DNA of 64,000 bases, from NCBI GenBank assembly GCA_018066175.1, contig JAGHRV010000025.1, positions 1-64,000 on the forward strand, read 5' to 3'. The translations under genes were made by a program, and so were the position numbers. Position 1 is the first letter of the stretch, and every line of letters begins with the position of its first letter. Shown one piece after another: positions 37,179 through 45,588 of the stretch. The notes beneath the pieces were generated by a model, which was not told where the DNA came from, ran no database searches, and saw only the letters and a program-made list of their open reading frames with translations. The DNA comes from Candidatus Colicola equi. Its GTDB lineage: Bacteria; Bacteroidota; Bacteroidia; Bacteroidales; Paludibacteraceae.

Positions 37179-39503
37179 ATGGACTATACACAACATGCAC
37201 ATAAGGTATTAGAGTTCGCTAAGCAAGAAGCAGAGCGGCTGCAAAACATATCCATTACGCCGGAGCATTTGCTATTGGGCATTTGTCGTCTTCAAGAGAG
37301 TAAGGCGTACGAATTACTATGCCGCTCCGGTGTTGTCTTAGACGAATTAAAACTGCGATTGGAGGAGCATCTCCAAACCTATACGCAGTCGCCTAATGCT
37401 AGAGGTTTAGGCTTTTCTCAAGCGACGCATATCATCGTAGAGATGTCGCATTTGGAGGCAGAATCATATCAGGAACGTTCGTGCGGAACGGCTCATATCC
37501 TATTGGCTATTATGCACCATCGTGCTAATTATCCGGCTATGTTGTTGGATAATGAGTACAATGTGAATTATGATACCATCGAGCGGCTTTATCCCCATCC
37601 TGCAGATGTAAGTAATGATGATGTTGCACAAGAAAAAGAAGATTTACCAACCGAGATACTTTCTCATTTGGCAGGAGCTGGTTTTGTGCTATTAAATGGA
37701 GCACTGAAGAATGGGATGGTAGCCATGAAGCATCTGGCAGCAGGAGAGAATAAGTCGGTGCCCCAAGAGGAGGAGCGTAAGGAAGAACCTAAGTCCGAAA
37801 CGCCATTGTTGGATCGTTATGGCAGAGATCTAACTCAGCAAGCCCAAATGGGGTTATTAGATCCTATTATCGGTCGGCAAACAGAGATACAACGGTTGGA
37901 TCAAGTGCTGAGACGTAGAAGAAAGAATAACCCTATTCTGATTGGCGAGGCCGGAGTCGGAAAGACGGCTATTGTAGAGGGACTGGCGCAGAAATGGTGT
38001 AATAGTCGAATAGAAGCAGTTCGTCATCGTCGTTTGATTGCATTAGACATGGCTGCTATTGTGGCAGGAGCGTCTTTCCGAGGTGAGTTTGAGCAACGAA
38101 TGCATGATATTATAGAAGAAACACGGACTCATACCAATTGCATCTTGTTCATAGACGAGATTCATACTATTGTGGGAGCAGGTAATACGCGGGGAGCTTT
38201 GGATGCAGCCAGCATCCTCAAACCGGCTTTGTCACGCGGAGAAGTACAATGTATAGGTTCAACAACGATTGCTGAGTATCGCCAAAGTATTGAGAAAGAT
38301 GCAGCACTAGAAAGGCGCTTCCAAAAAGTACCGGTAGAAGCTCCAAGCATCGAAGAGAGTTATCGTATTTTACAGGGATTGAAATCCTGTTATGAAAACC
38401 ATCATCATAAGTCATATACCGACGAGGCCATACGTGCATGCGTGGAATTGAGCAGTCGTTATCTGCCGGACCGTGAGTTGCCGGACAAGGCTATTGATGT
38501 AATGGATGAAGCCGGTACGCATACTATTCATACTACAATTACGGAAGACGATATTGCTCGTGTAGTTAGTATCATGTCCGGAGTTCCTGTACATCGCGTA
38601 GCCAAAAAGGAGAAGGAGCAATTGCAGCAACTGCCCAATAACTTAAAAAAGCGCGTGATAGGTCAAGATAAGGCTATTGATCAAGTCGTACGAGCCATTC
38701 GTCGTTCCCGATTGGGATTGCGCGAAGGCAATCGACCTATCGGAACATTCTTCTTTATGGGGGCAACGGGAGTGGGAAAGACTTATTTATCTCAATGTCT
38801 AGCCGAAGAATTATTTGGTAGTCGAGACGCCATTATTCGTTTTGATATGTCCGAATATATGGAAAAACATGCTGTCTCTCTTTTGGTTGGTGCCCCTCCG
38901 GGATATATTGCTCATGAGGATGGAGGTAAATTGACGGAAGCGGTGCGCAGAAAACCTTATTCCATCGTACTTTTTGATGAGATTGAGAAGGCACATCCGG
39001 ATATATTTAATGTCTTACTGCAGGTGCTCGATGAAGGACGATTGACGGATCGACAAGGACATTCGGTTGATTTCAGAAATACCATTATTATAATGACATC
39101 CAATGTGGGAACACGTCAATTACAAGACTTTGGTGCAGGATCAGGATTTGAAGCAGGACAAATCACCGGTTCGGTAGCGGAAAAAGTGATGGAGAAAGCA
39201 CTGAAGAAAATGTTCCCGCCTGAGTTCATAAATAGAATAGACGATATCATCACCTTCCAACCATTAACTAAGGAACATATTGAATCGATCGTTCGAATCG
39301 AATTGGGTAACTTGCGTAAACGCTTATCGATGCAAGGATATCAGTTGAGTCTAACTCCTGCCTCACAACGTGAATTAATGCGTGCGGCATACGATCCTAA
39401 GAATGGTGCTCGCCCCGTGAAAAGAGCTATTCAACGCTTATTGGAAGATAAGATTACAGACGTGATTATGGATAATCCATCCATTGTGAAGATTAGAATA
39501 TAA
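37179..39503 (+). CDS. ClpC/ClpA-type AAA+ ATPase
   Basis: The 774-residue HSP100 protein has an N-terminal Clp_N repeat pair (residues about 1-145), NBD1 with Walker [11 protein letters not shown] and Walker [11 protein letters not shown], and NBD2 with Walker [11 protein letters not shown] and [12 protein letters not shown]. There is no UVR/middle-domain insertion between [11 protein letters not shown] and [10 protein letters not shown], so the architecture is ClpA-like while sequence features are closer to ClpC. In the ClpP-docking loop the expected hydrophobic-Gly-Phe tripeptide reads Ser655-Gly-Phe in [11 protein letters not shown]. Unfolding substrates for ClpP is the family role; docking here is uncertain. 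Confidence 0.88.
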   Translation: MDYTQHAHKVLEFAKQEAERLQNISITPEHLLLGICRLQESKAYELLCRSGVVLDELKLRLEEHLQTYTQSPNARGLGFSQATHIIVEMSHLEAESYQERSCGTAHILLAIMHHRANYPAMLLDNEYNVNYDTIERLYPHPADVSNDDVAQEKEDLPTEILSHLAGAGFVLLNGALKNGMVAMKHLAAGENKSVPQEEERKEEPKSETPLLDRYGRDLTQQAQMGLLDPIIGRQTEIQRLDQVLRRRRKNNPILIGEAGVGKTAIVEGLAQKWCNSRIEAVRHRRLIALDMAAIVAGASFRGEFEQRMHDIIEETRTHTNCILFIDEIHTIVGAGNTRGALDAASILKPALSRGEVQCIGSTTIAEYRQSIEKDAALERRFQKVPVEAPSIEESYRILQGLKSCYENHHHKSYTDEAIRACVELSSRYLPDRELPDKAIDVMDEAGTHTIHTTITEDDIARVVSIMSGVPVHRVAKKEKEQLQQLPNNLKKRVIGQDKAIDQVVRAIRRSRLGLREGNRPIGTFFFMGATGVGKTYLSQCLAEELFGSRDAIIRFDMSEYMEKHAVSLLVGAPPGYIAHEDGGKLTEAVRRKPYSIVLFDEIEKAHPDIFNVLLQVLDEGRLTDRQGHSVDFRNTIIIMTSNVGTRQLQDFGAGSGFEAGQITGSVAEKVMEKALKKMFPPEFINRIDDIITFQPLTKEHIESIVRIELGNLRKRLSMQGYQLSLTPASQRELMRAAYDPKNGARPVKRAIQRLLEDKITDVIMDNPSIVKIRI

Positions 39504-39549
39504 GGCTAATCATAGAAACCGAGAATATAAACTTTAAAATATAACAATT

Positions 39550-39864
39550 ATGACATTAGAAATTACAGATTCCAACATTCAAGAACTCATATCAGAGGGT
39601 TCTCCGTTAGTGGTAGATTTTTGGGCACCTTGGTGCGGACCTTGCAAAATGATGCTTCCCATTGTGGATGAATTAGCAGAAGAGTTTGCCGGTAAGATTC
39701 GTGTAGGTAAGATGAATGTAGATGAGAACGTCGATGCCTGCGAACAGTATGGTATAATGAGTATTCCAACAATGCTCTTCTTCAAGAATGGAGAGTTGGT
39801 AAATCGCCATGTTGGGGCGGCTCGTAAGCAGGATATCGTGCAACAAATGGAGGCGATTTTATAA
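39550..39864 (+). CDS. trxA: Thioredoxin
   Basis: The 104-residue cytoplasmic thioredoxin has the active site WCGPC at residues 28-32, the conserved Asp in VVDFWAPW, and the cis-proline loop GIMSIPTMLFFKNGE. There is no signal peptide or extra domain. The gene starts 46 nt after the Clp gene; no promoter consensus is visible in that gap, so read-through is likely. Confidence 0.95.
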   Translation: MTLEITDSNIQELISEGSPLVVDFWAPWCGPCKMMLPIVDELAEEFAGKIRVGKMNVDENVDACEQYGIMSIPTMLFFKNGELVNRHVGAARKQDIVQQMEAIL

Positions 39865-39890
39865 GGTAAAGCAATAAATTTAGAAATAAA

Positions 39891-39922
39891 TTTGGAAATA
39901 TCGCAAAAAAAGTGTACCTTTG
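39891..39922 (+). promoter_or_regulatory. Promoter for tRNA-Arg and rpoD
   Basis: TTTG at 39891-39894, 20 nt, TACCTTTG at 39915-39922, followed by CACCC. It is the only consensus promoter between trxA and rpoD, so both the tRNA and the sigma factor gene appear to depend on it. Confidence 0.8.
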
Positions 39923-39928
39923 CACCCG

Positions 39929-40052
39929 CTTTTCGTCACGAAAAGAAGAAACCCGATGAGGTGGTAACACCAAAGAGGAGAGGAGGAGCTCCTGCCGTCT
40001 GCTGATTTAACGAAGTGGTATCAGCCTTTACGGACTGGTCGCTCCGACGAGG
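39929..40052 (+). ncRNA. Structured leader upstream of tRNA-Arg
   Basis: About 120 nt lie between the predicted transcription start and the tRNA, and they contain consecutive hairpins. These are CTTTTCG-TCA-CGAAAAG (39929-39945), GGTG-GTAA-CACC (39960-39971), a palindromic AGGAGCTCCT (39984-39993), GCTGAT...ATCAGC (40001-40006 with 40020-40025) flanked by CCGT/ACGG, and GTCG-CTC-CGAC (40038-40048). No credible reading frame is present. It may be a processed leader, a small RNA, or a regulatory element for rpoD. Confidence 0.45.
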
Positions 40053-40126
40053 GGTCTGGTAGCTCAGTTGGATAGAGCAACAGCCTTCTAAGCTGTGGGT
40101 CCCGGGTTCGAATCCCGGCCGGATCA
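40053..40126 (+). tRNA. tRNA-Arg (anticodon UCU)
   Basis: Cloverleaf: acceptor GGTCTGG/CCGGATC with two G-U pairs, D stem GCTC/GAGC, anticodon stem ACAGC/GCTGT around loop CTTCTAA (anticodon TCT, reading AGA), T stem CCGGG/CCCGG with loop TTCGAAT, discriminator A126. The following bases are CAAC, so CCA is not encoded and must be added by the CCA enzyme (gene at 11246-12664). Confidence 0.95.
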
Positions 40127-40144
40127 CAACAAAAGAAAACCAAT

Positions 40145-41005
40145 ATGCGTCAATTAAAAATTACCAAATCAATTACCAATCGTGAGTCCGCTTCATTAGA
40201 TAAGTATCTGCAGGAGATCGGTCGCGAAGAGTTGGTGAGTGTTGAAGAAGAAGTAGAATTAGCAGGTCGCATCCGAAATGGTGATCGTGCTGCATTGGAG
40301 CGTTTAACTCGTGCCAATTTGCGCTTTGTGGTTTCTGTTGCTAAGCAGTATCAAAATCAAGGACTGAGTTTGCCGGACTTGATTAATGAAGGCAACCTGG
40401 GCCTGATTAAAGCTGCTGAGAAATTTGATGAAACTCGTGGTTTTAAATTCATTTCATACGCGGTATGGTGGATTCGCCAATCCATCTTACAGGCGCTTGC
40501 CGAGCAATCTCGTATCGTTCGTTTGCCTCTCAACCAAGTCGGTTCGTTGAATAAGATTAACAAAGCTTTTCAGCGTTTTGAGCAGGAACATGAGCGCAAA
40601 CCGTCCGCCGAGGAATTAGCAGAAGTGCTGGATATACCCGTAGATAAGATTGCCGATACACTCAAGATGTCTGGCCGCCATATCTCCGTGGATGCTCCTT
40701 TCGTTGAAGGAGAAGACAACTGCTTGATTGATGTGATGGTGAATGAAGATAGTCCCAATGCCGATAGAGGTCTAATCAATGAATCGTTGTCTCGCGAAGT
40801 AGATCGCGCTCTAAATACATTAACCAGCCGTGAGGCTGATATCCTGCGTAAGTTCTTTGGTTTAGGTATGCCGGAGAAAACCCTCGAAGAGATTGGCGAA
40901 GATTTGCATCTAACGCGCGAGCGCGTGCGTCAAATTAAGGAGAAGGCGATCCGTAAACTACAGGCCGGCAATCGTAGTCGTATTCTAAAAACGTACTTAG
41001 GTTAA
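40145..41005 (+). CDS. rpoD: Primary RNA polymerase sigma factor RpoD
   Basis: The 286-residue sigma-70 is the short primary form typical of Bacteroidota, without the large acidic N-terminal region. Region 1.2 begins at [11 protein letters not shown]; region 2 contains [20 protein letters not shown] and [19 protein letters not shown]; region 3 includes [14 protein letters not shown]; region 4 ends with [27 protein letters not shown]. It should recognise the TTTG/TAnnTTTG promoters found across this window. The gene begins 18 nt after the tRNA with no promoter of its own. Confidence 0.96.
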   Translation: MRQLKITKSITNRESASLDKYLQEIGREELVSVEEEVELAGRIRNGDRAALERLTRANLRFVVSVAKQYQNQGLSLPDLINEGNLGLIKAAEKFDETRGFKFISYAVWWIRQSILQALAEQSRIVRLPLNQVGSLNKINKAFQRFEQEHERKPSAEELAEVLDIPVDKIADTLKMSGRHISVDAPFVEGEDNCLIDVMVNEDSPNADRGLINESLSREVDRALNTLTSREADILRKFFGLGMPEKTLEEIGEDLHLTRERVRQIKEKAIRKLQAGNRSRILKTYLG

Positions 41006-41006
41006 T

Positions 41007-41768
41007 TTGCTGCTTACCATATTATTGGCTGCCTCGGCTCATTTAGCCAATATACAGACGGCCAGAACGGATGATTGGACTGCATTCCAAAATCCGGCAT
41101 GTTTAGACCAAACAGAGCGTTTTCAAATAAGCGCACAATACGACAACCGATATCTATTATCGGCCCTAAACACAGCACAAGTTCAATTCGGATATTGCAA
41201 TCCCTATGTCAATGTTGGCATAGGGTATTGTTTTTATGGCTATAGTAAGTATCAAGAGATGCAAGTGGGATTATCCCTAAGCCGGCGATTTGGCAGATTT
41301 ACATTAGGACTTGGTGCAAATTACCAAACTATTTATGCTGGAGATAATCTCAAATATAAGGGCACTTTCTTTCCTCTAATAGGAGCCACAGTAGATATCA
41401 CTTCTAAATTCACGTTGGGTGTTTTTACATCCAACCCTTTCTTGCAAAAGATACGTATTACGGATGATGAGAAACAGGCCCTTCCTGCCATCTATTCCAT
41501 AGGAACCGATTATCGGTTCTATAAAGGCTTTCATTGGTCCGTACAGGGGGATTATGATCCCACCTCAACCTGGAAGGTGGCCACTTCAATAGAATGGCAA
41601 TGTGTGGAGGCGGTCAATCTAAAAATAGGCACCTACTATTGCAATTGTCTCGTCGGATGTCTGGGAATAGGTCTGCGTTTTGGTGGCTTTGGATTAGATA
41701 CAAACGTAGAAGTGGATCCACGATTGGGAGTAAGTTTACAAGTCAGAATAGGCTATAAAATCCTATGA
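41007..41768 (+). CDS. Predicted outer-membrane beta-barrel protein
   Basis: The 253-residue protein starts with TTG 41007, one base after rpoD. A hydrophobic leader (MLLTILLAASAHLANIQ) precedes a predicted barrel made of alternating strands such as FQISAQYDNRYLLSALN, YVNVGIGYCFYGYSK and RFGRFTLGLGANYQTIY, ending in GVSLQVRIGYKIL. The DDWTAFQNPACL start resembles the N termini of PorV/PorP-like type IX proteins, but I cannot assign a family. It has an ATGA overlap with the HhH-barrel gene, implying joint function. Confidence 0.65.
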   Translation: MLLTILLAASAHLANIQTARTDDWTAFQNPACLDQTERFQISAQYDNRYLLSALNTAQVQFGYCNPYVNVGIGYCFYGYSKYQEMQVGLSLSRRFGRFTLGLGANYQTIYAGDNLKYKGTFFPLIGATVDITSKFTLGVFTSNPFLQKIRITDDEKQALPAIYSIGTDYRFYKGFHWSVQGDYDPTSTWKVATSIEWQCVEAVNLKIGTYYCNCLVGCLGIGLRFGGFGLDTNVEVDPRLGVSLQVRIGYKIL

Positions 41769-43570
41769 AAAAGTGCGTATTCATCATATTATTAGGCCTG
41801 TCTTTTCTGCATAGTCGGGGACAAACGGTTCAGGATATAATTGCTGATATATATGAGCAATTAGCTGAAGATGGTGGCGTGGATATGGAAGAACTATCCC
41901 AGGAATTATTGGAACTGCATGCCCAACCGATTAATATCAATACTGCCACCGAGGACGACCTGCTGCAATTGCGTTTCTTGTCGTATGTGCAAATTGATAA
42001 TATCCTCAATTACGTGCAGAAACATCCGATGGAAAGTATCTATGAACTGCAACTAGTGCCCGGATTACGCGATTATGAGATCCGCAACCTGACTTATTTC
42101 CTCAAGGTTGCCAAGCCGGAGGAACGAACACCCATCTATGCCAAGGAGGTCTTTTATTATGCCAAGCATGAACTTACATTACGTACGGATGCGCGTAATA
42201 TAGAGAACAATGAGAAGGATCCCTTTTATGGTAATCTGCGCTATCGATTTAATTATCATAATCAGGTGCAGGCTGGTATTACTATCCAACGTTCTCCTCA
42301 TAATAATTGGAAGGACATCAACTATGGCGGATATATTCAACTTAAAAACATAGTACCTCACCTCAAAACCTTAGTATTAGGCAATTTTGAAGGCCAGTTT
42401 GGTTTAGGGTTGGTGCTTGGTCAATCTACCCACATGGGTAAAAGTTCGTATATATTATCCTCTGCTAATGGAGCAGAAGGAGTGCGCAAATACGGTTCTG
42501 TTAGCCCTGCCTATGATTACTTACATGGCATCGCCACTACGCTTTCTTTTGGAATGGCAGATGTGTCATTGTTGTATTCCATGCGTGCTGAGAAAGATCA
42601 TTGGCATCATGTGGTAGGAATGAATACTACTATTCATCGCAAGAATTGGAAAGTGGGTTTGACGGCCCTAGAAGATATCTATTCCAAAGATTCTGCTATG
42701 ACCTCATTGGGTATCAATGCCCGGTATAACCATGGACGATGGGATGTGTTCGGAGAGGTGGCTGCTACCTATAATAGTGCTCAACATTTTTCCGCTAACA
42801 GACGATGGGGAGTAGGAACCATTGTTGGGGCTAAACTGACACCTATTGAAGGATTAGGATTCGTCTTGTTATATCGTTACTATTCGCCCTGTTTTCAAAA
42901 TCGTTATGCTTATGCGTTCTCTGAAAGCAGCAAAGTGGGGGATGAAAACGGCTTTTATATCGGTTCTGAAATCCGCCTATTGCCTAAATGGCGCTTTGCC
43001 TTATATGCGGATGGATTCCGTTTTGCGGATGCTAAATATGGTATTCCTTATCCTAGCAATGGCTTTGATGTCATGGCTCAAGCGGATTATGAAATCAACA
43101 AAACAATGATGACTTATCTGAAGTTCCGCGCCCGACGAAAAGGCATGAAAAACACCTACTCCTTACGCTATCAATATACGTGGAATAGCGACGGATGGCA
43201 TTTACGTACGCAAGCCGATGCAACGTTTGTCAAACAGGATACAACGGCATTAACATGGGGTGCAAGTATCTATCAGGATATTCAGTACTCTTTCAGGAAA
43301 GTGCCCATTACGATGTTGTTGCGATTGCAATGTTTTGATATACGCAATTGGGATAATCGTATCTATACGTACGAGAATGACGTGCTGTATGCTAATTCCA
43401 TTCCAGCTACATATGGCATCGGCGGCCGTTGGTTCGTCAACTGCCGATATCAAATCAATCAACATTGGGGGCTATATCTACGGGTGAGCCAAACTATCTA
43501 TCATCCGAATTGGATGGTTGACCATACTACCAAGTCCGAAGTGCACCTTCTGATTAGGGGCAGCTGGTAA
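41765..43570 (+). CDS. Helix-hairpin-helix domain protein with predicted outer-membrane barrel
   Basis: The 601-residue protein has a signal peptide (residues 1 to about 20, ending HSRGQ). Residues about 55-115 carry a ComEA-like HhH segment (ININTATEDDLLQLRFLS, then ESIYELQLVPGL), a fold normally used for DNA binding. Residues about 130-601 are aromatic-rich alternating strands consistent with a barrel, for example FGLGLVLGQSTHMGKSSYI and WYVN-like GGRWFVNCRYQINQ, ending in GSW. The family occurs in Bacteroidota without a proven role; extracytoplasmic DNA or protein binding is inference. The gene converges with priA, 2 bp apart. Confidence 0.75.
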   Translation: MKKCVFIILLGLSFLHSRGQTVQDIIADIYEQLAEDGGVDMEELSQELLELHAQPININTATEDDLLQLRFLSYVQIDNILNYVQKHPMESIYELQLVPGLRDYEIRNLTYFLKVAKPEERTPIYAKEVFYYAKHELTLRTDARNIENNEKDPFYGNLRYRFNYHNQVQAGITIQRSPHNNWKDINYGGYIQLKNIVPHLKTLVLGNFEGQFGLGLVLGQSTHMGKSSYILSSANGAEGVRKYGSVSPAYDYLHGIATTLSFGMADVSLLYSMRAEKDHWHHVVGMNTTIHRKNWKVGLTALEDIYSKDSAMTSLGINARYNHGRWDVFGEVAATYNSAQHFSANRRWGVGTIVGAKLTPIEGLGFVLLYRYYSPCFQNRYAYAFSESSKVGDENGFYIGSEIRLLPKWRFALYADGFRFADAKYGIPYPSNGFDVMAQADYEINKTMMTYLKFRARRKGMKNTYSLRYQYTWNSDGWHLRTQADATFVKQDTTALTWGASIYQDIQYSFRKVPITMLLRLQCFDIRNWDNRIYTYENDVLYANSIPATYGIGGRWFVNCRYQINQHWGLYLRVSQTIYHPNWMVDHTTKSEVHLLIRGSW

Positions 43571-43572
43571 GA

Positions 43573-45588
43573 TTATTGCGGATCAACGTCAGGAAGAACC
43601 TGCACGCCTTTAAAGGCAGGAAACGATTGCAGCGTGTCAATCTGTTGCTGCAGCAATTGCTTGGCTTTAGATAGATTAGAGGAAGCCTCAATACGCAGAT
43701 TAAAGGACCTTAGGTGCATGGTCTGAATCTTGCTGATGGCAGGAGTGATAACATCCGTGCAACGACTCCCAAAGATAATAGCCAATTGTGCTTGCAACCA
43801 AGCCGCAGCCTGACTAACTCGTTCCTCATTTCCGTGCCGCAGAGTAAGCGTGATCTGCCGATAAAAAGGTGGGAAACGGAATCGATGTCGTTCTTCTATC
43901 TGTGCCTGATAAAAAGCATCCGTGGCATGGTCACAAACATAGCGGAAGATAGGGTGCTCAATATCAAAGGACTGAATGAATACTGCACCTTGTTTTCCTG
44001 TTCGCCCGGCTCGTCCACTCACTTGCTCTAACATCTGATATGCTCTCTCATAACTCCTGAAATCCGGCTGGCTAATTAGTGCATCGGCATTCAAAACAGC
44101 CACAAGGCTAACATCATCAAAGTGAAGTCCCTTAGTTACCATCTGCGTGCCAATGAGTATGTCCACTTCATGGTCCGAGAAGGCACGGATGATATGCTCA
44201 TAATCGTTTTTCTTGCGCGTAGTGTCTAAATCCATTCGGGCTACACGAGCCTCAGGAAATAATTGAGACACCTCTTCTTCCAATCGTTCTGTACCAAATC
44301 CATGCAGTTTCATCTCTCCGCCACATTTCGGACAGCGACTGGGAACAGGATAGGAACGCCCGCAGTAGTGACATACCAAGGTGTTACCATGACGATGATA
44401 AGTCAGACTCACATTGCAATCGGAACAGGTGGGAATAGCTCCGCATTCGGTGCATTGGATATAAGGAGCATAGCCTCGACGATTAAGGAAGAGAATAATC
44501 TGCTTTTTTTGTTCCAGTTCCTGACGAATACGAGATACCAGCGGGTCGGAAAAATGCATATACATCTCCTTGCGATGGTATTGTTGCTTGAGATCAATTA
44601 GCGTGATGGCGGGCAGTTGAAGTCCTTGATAACGCTCACTAAGTGTGACATATCCATACTTACCACGTTCAGCTAAGAACCGTGATTCAATAGAAGGGGT
44701 GGCGGAACCTAATAATAACTTAGCATGAGCATATGAAGCCATCATGGCGGCTACTGCACGAGCATGGTAGCGGGGAGCCGGTTCTTGCTGCTTATAGGAC
44801 GACTCATGTTCCTCATCCATGATGATTAAGCCTAAGTTATGCATGGGCAGAAAAACCGCTGAACGGGCACCTACAATCAGTCGAGGACTATGATCAAGCA
44901 ACTGCTGACGATAGATTTCCATACGTTGTGCATCAGAGATACGCGAGTGATAAACGCGCAACTGATTGCCAAAAATGCGCTGGAGCCGATCTGTCAGTTG
45001 AGTGGTAAGAGCTATCTCAGGAACCAGATAAAGAACTTGATGACCTAACCGCAACTGCTCCTCAATCAGGTGAATATAAATCTCCGTCTTACCGGATGAA
45101 GTTACTCCCTGTAGAAGGACAATATCCTGACATTCAAACTGAGTTTGGATACTCTTGAACGCTTCTTTCTGAGGATCATTAAGTGCATTCTTAGGAATAG
45201 TAACTCCATTGAAATGGTCAATCACAACACGCCTGCGCTTGGATTCAGCCATGGAATAATGATGATCTAACGCCTTGGCCGGTAAGGCTGCGGCCATTAC
45301 ATCTCCCAAGGGACACATGTAATAGGATGACATCCATTGCCATAACTTCAATTGCTGGGTAGTGATAATGGGAAATGGATCCAATAATTGAATAATAGGC
45401 CGAATAGTAATGTCCGGATTAAGTGGCGTAGCATGCGGGCGTAGTATAATTCCAATCACTACCTTACGCGCCAATAGAACCAAAACACGGGAACCAATAG
45501 GCGGCATTGGCATGTCGGGAGGCAAAGCATACGTGTACGTATCCCGAATAGCAAGTGGTAATATGACGTCCACTAAATCGGTCATCAT
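43573..45588 (-). CDS. priA: Primosomal protein N' (replication restart helicase PriA)
   Basis: The 671-residue superfamily 2 helicase reloads the replisome at stalled forks. It has an N-terminal DNA-binding domain, Walker A GVTSSGKTEIYI, the DEEH box IIMDEEHESSYKQ, GSATPS, and a zinc-binding insertion with paired cysteines (CTECGAIPTCSDC, then CHYCGRSYPVPSRCPKCGG). Motifs V and VI appear as GTQMVTKGLHFDDVSLV and QVSGRAGRTGKQG. It is somewhat shorter than many homologues. It overlaps porW by 4 nt and is the last gene of the minus-strand operon. Confidence 0.95.
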   Translation of the reverse strand: MMTDLVDVILPLAIRDTYTYALPPDMPMPPIGSRVLVLLARKVVIGIILRPHATPLNPDITIRPIIQLLDPFPIITTQQLKLWQWMSSYYMCPLGDVMAAALPAKALDHHYSMAESKRRRVVIDHFNGVTIPKNALNDPQKEAFKSIQTQFECQDIVLLQGVTSSGKTEIYIHLIEEQLRLGHQVLYLVPEIALTTQLTDRLQRIFGNQLRVYHSRISDAQRMEIYRQQLLDHSPRLIVGARSAVFLPMHNLGLIIMDEEHESSYKQQEPAPRYHARAVAAMMASYAHAKLLLGSATPSIESRFLAERGKYGYVTLSERYQGLQLPAITLIDLKQQYHRKEMYMHFSDPLVSRIRQELEQKKQIILFLNRRGYAPYIQCTECGAIPTCSDCNVSLTYHRHGNTLVCHYCGRSYPVPSRCPKCGGEMKLHGFGTERLEEEVSQLFPEARVARMDLDTTRKKNDYEHIIRAFSDHEVDILIGTQMVTKGLHFDDVSLVAVLNADALISQPDFRSYERAYQMLEQVSGRAGRTGKQGAVFIQSFDIEHPIFRYVCDHATDAFYQAQIEERHRFRFPPFYRQITLTLRHGNEERVSQAAAWLQAQLAIIFGSRCTDVITPAISKIQTMHLRSFNLRIEASSNLSKAKQLLQQQIDTLQSFPAFKGVQVLPDVDPQ

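Noticed and set aside
39936..40127. Minus-strand frame over the tRNA leader
   Set aside because: It runs through the tRNA gene on the opposite strand and has no start context or family resemblance.
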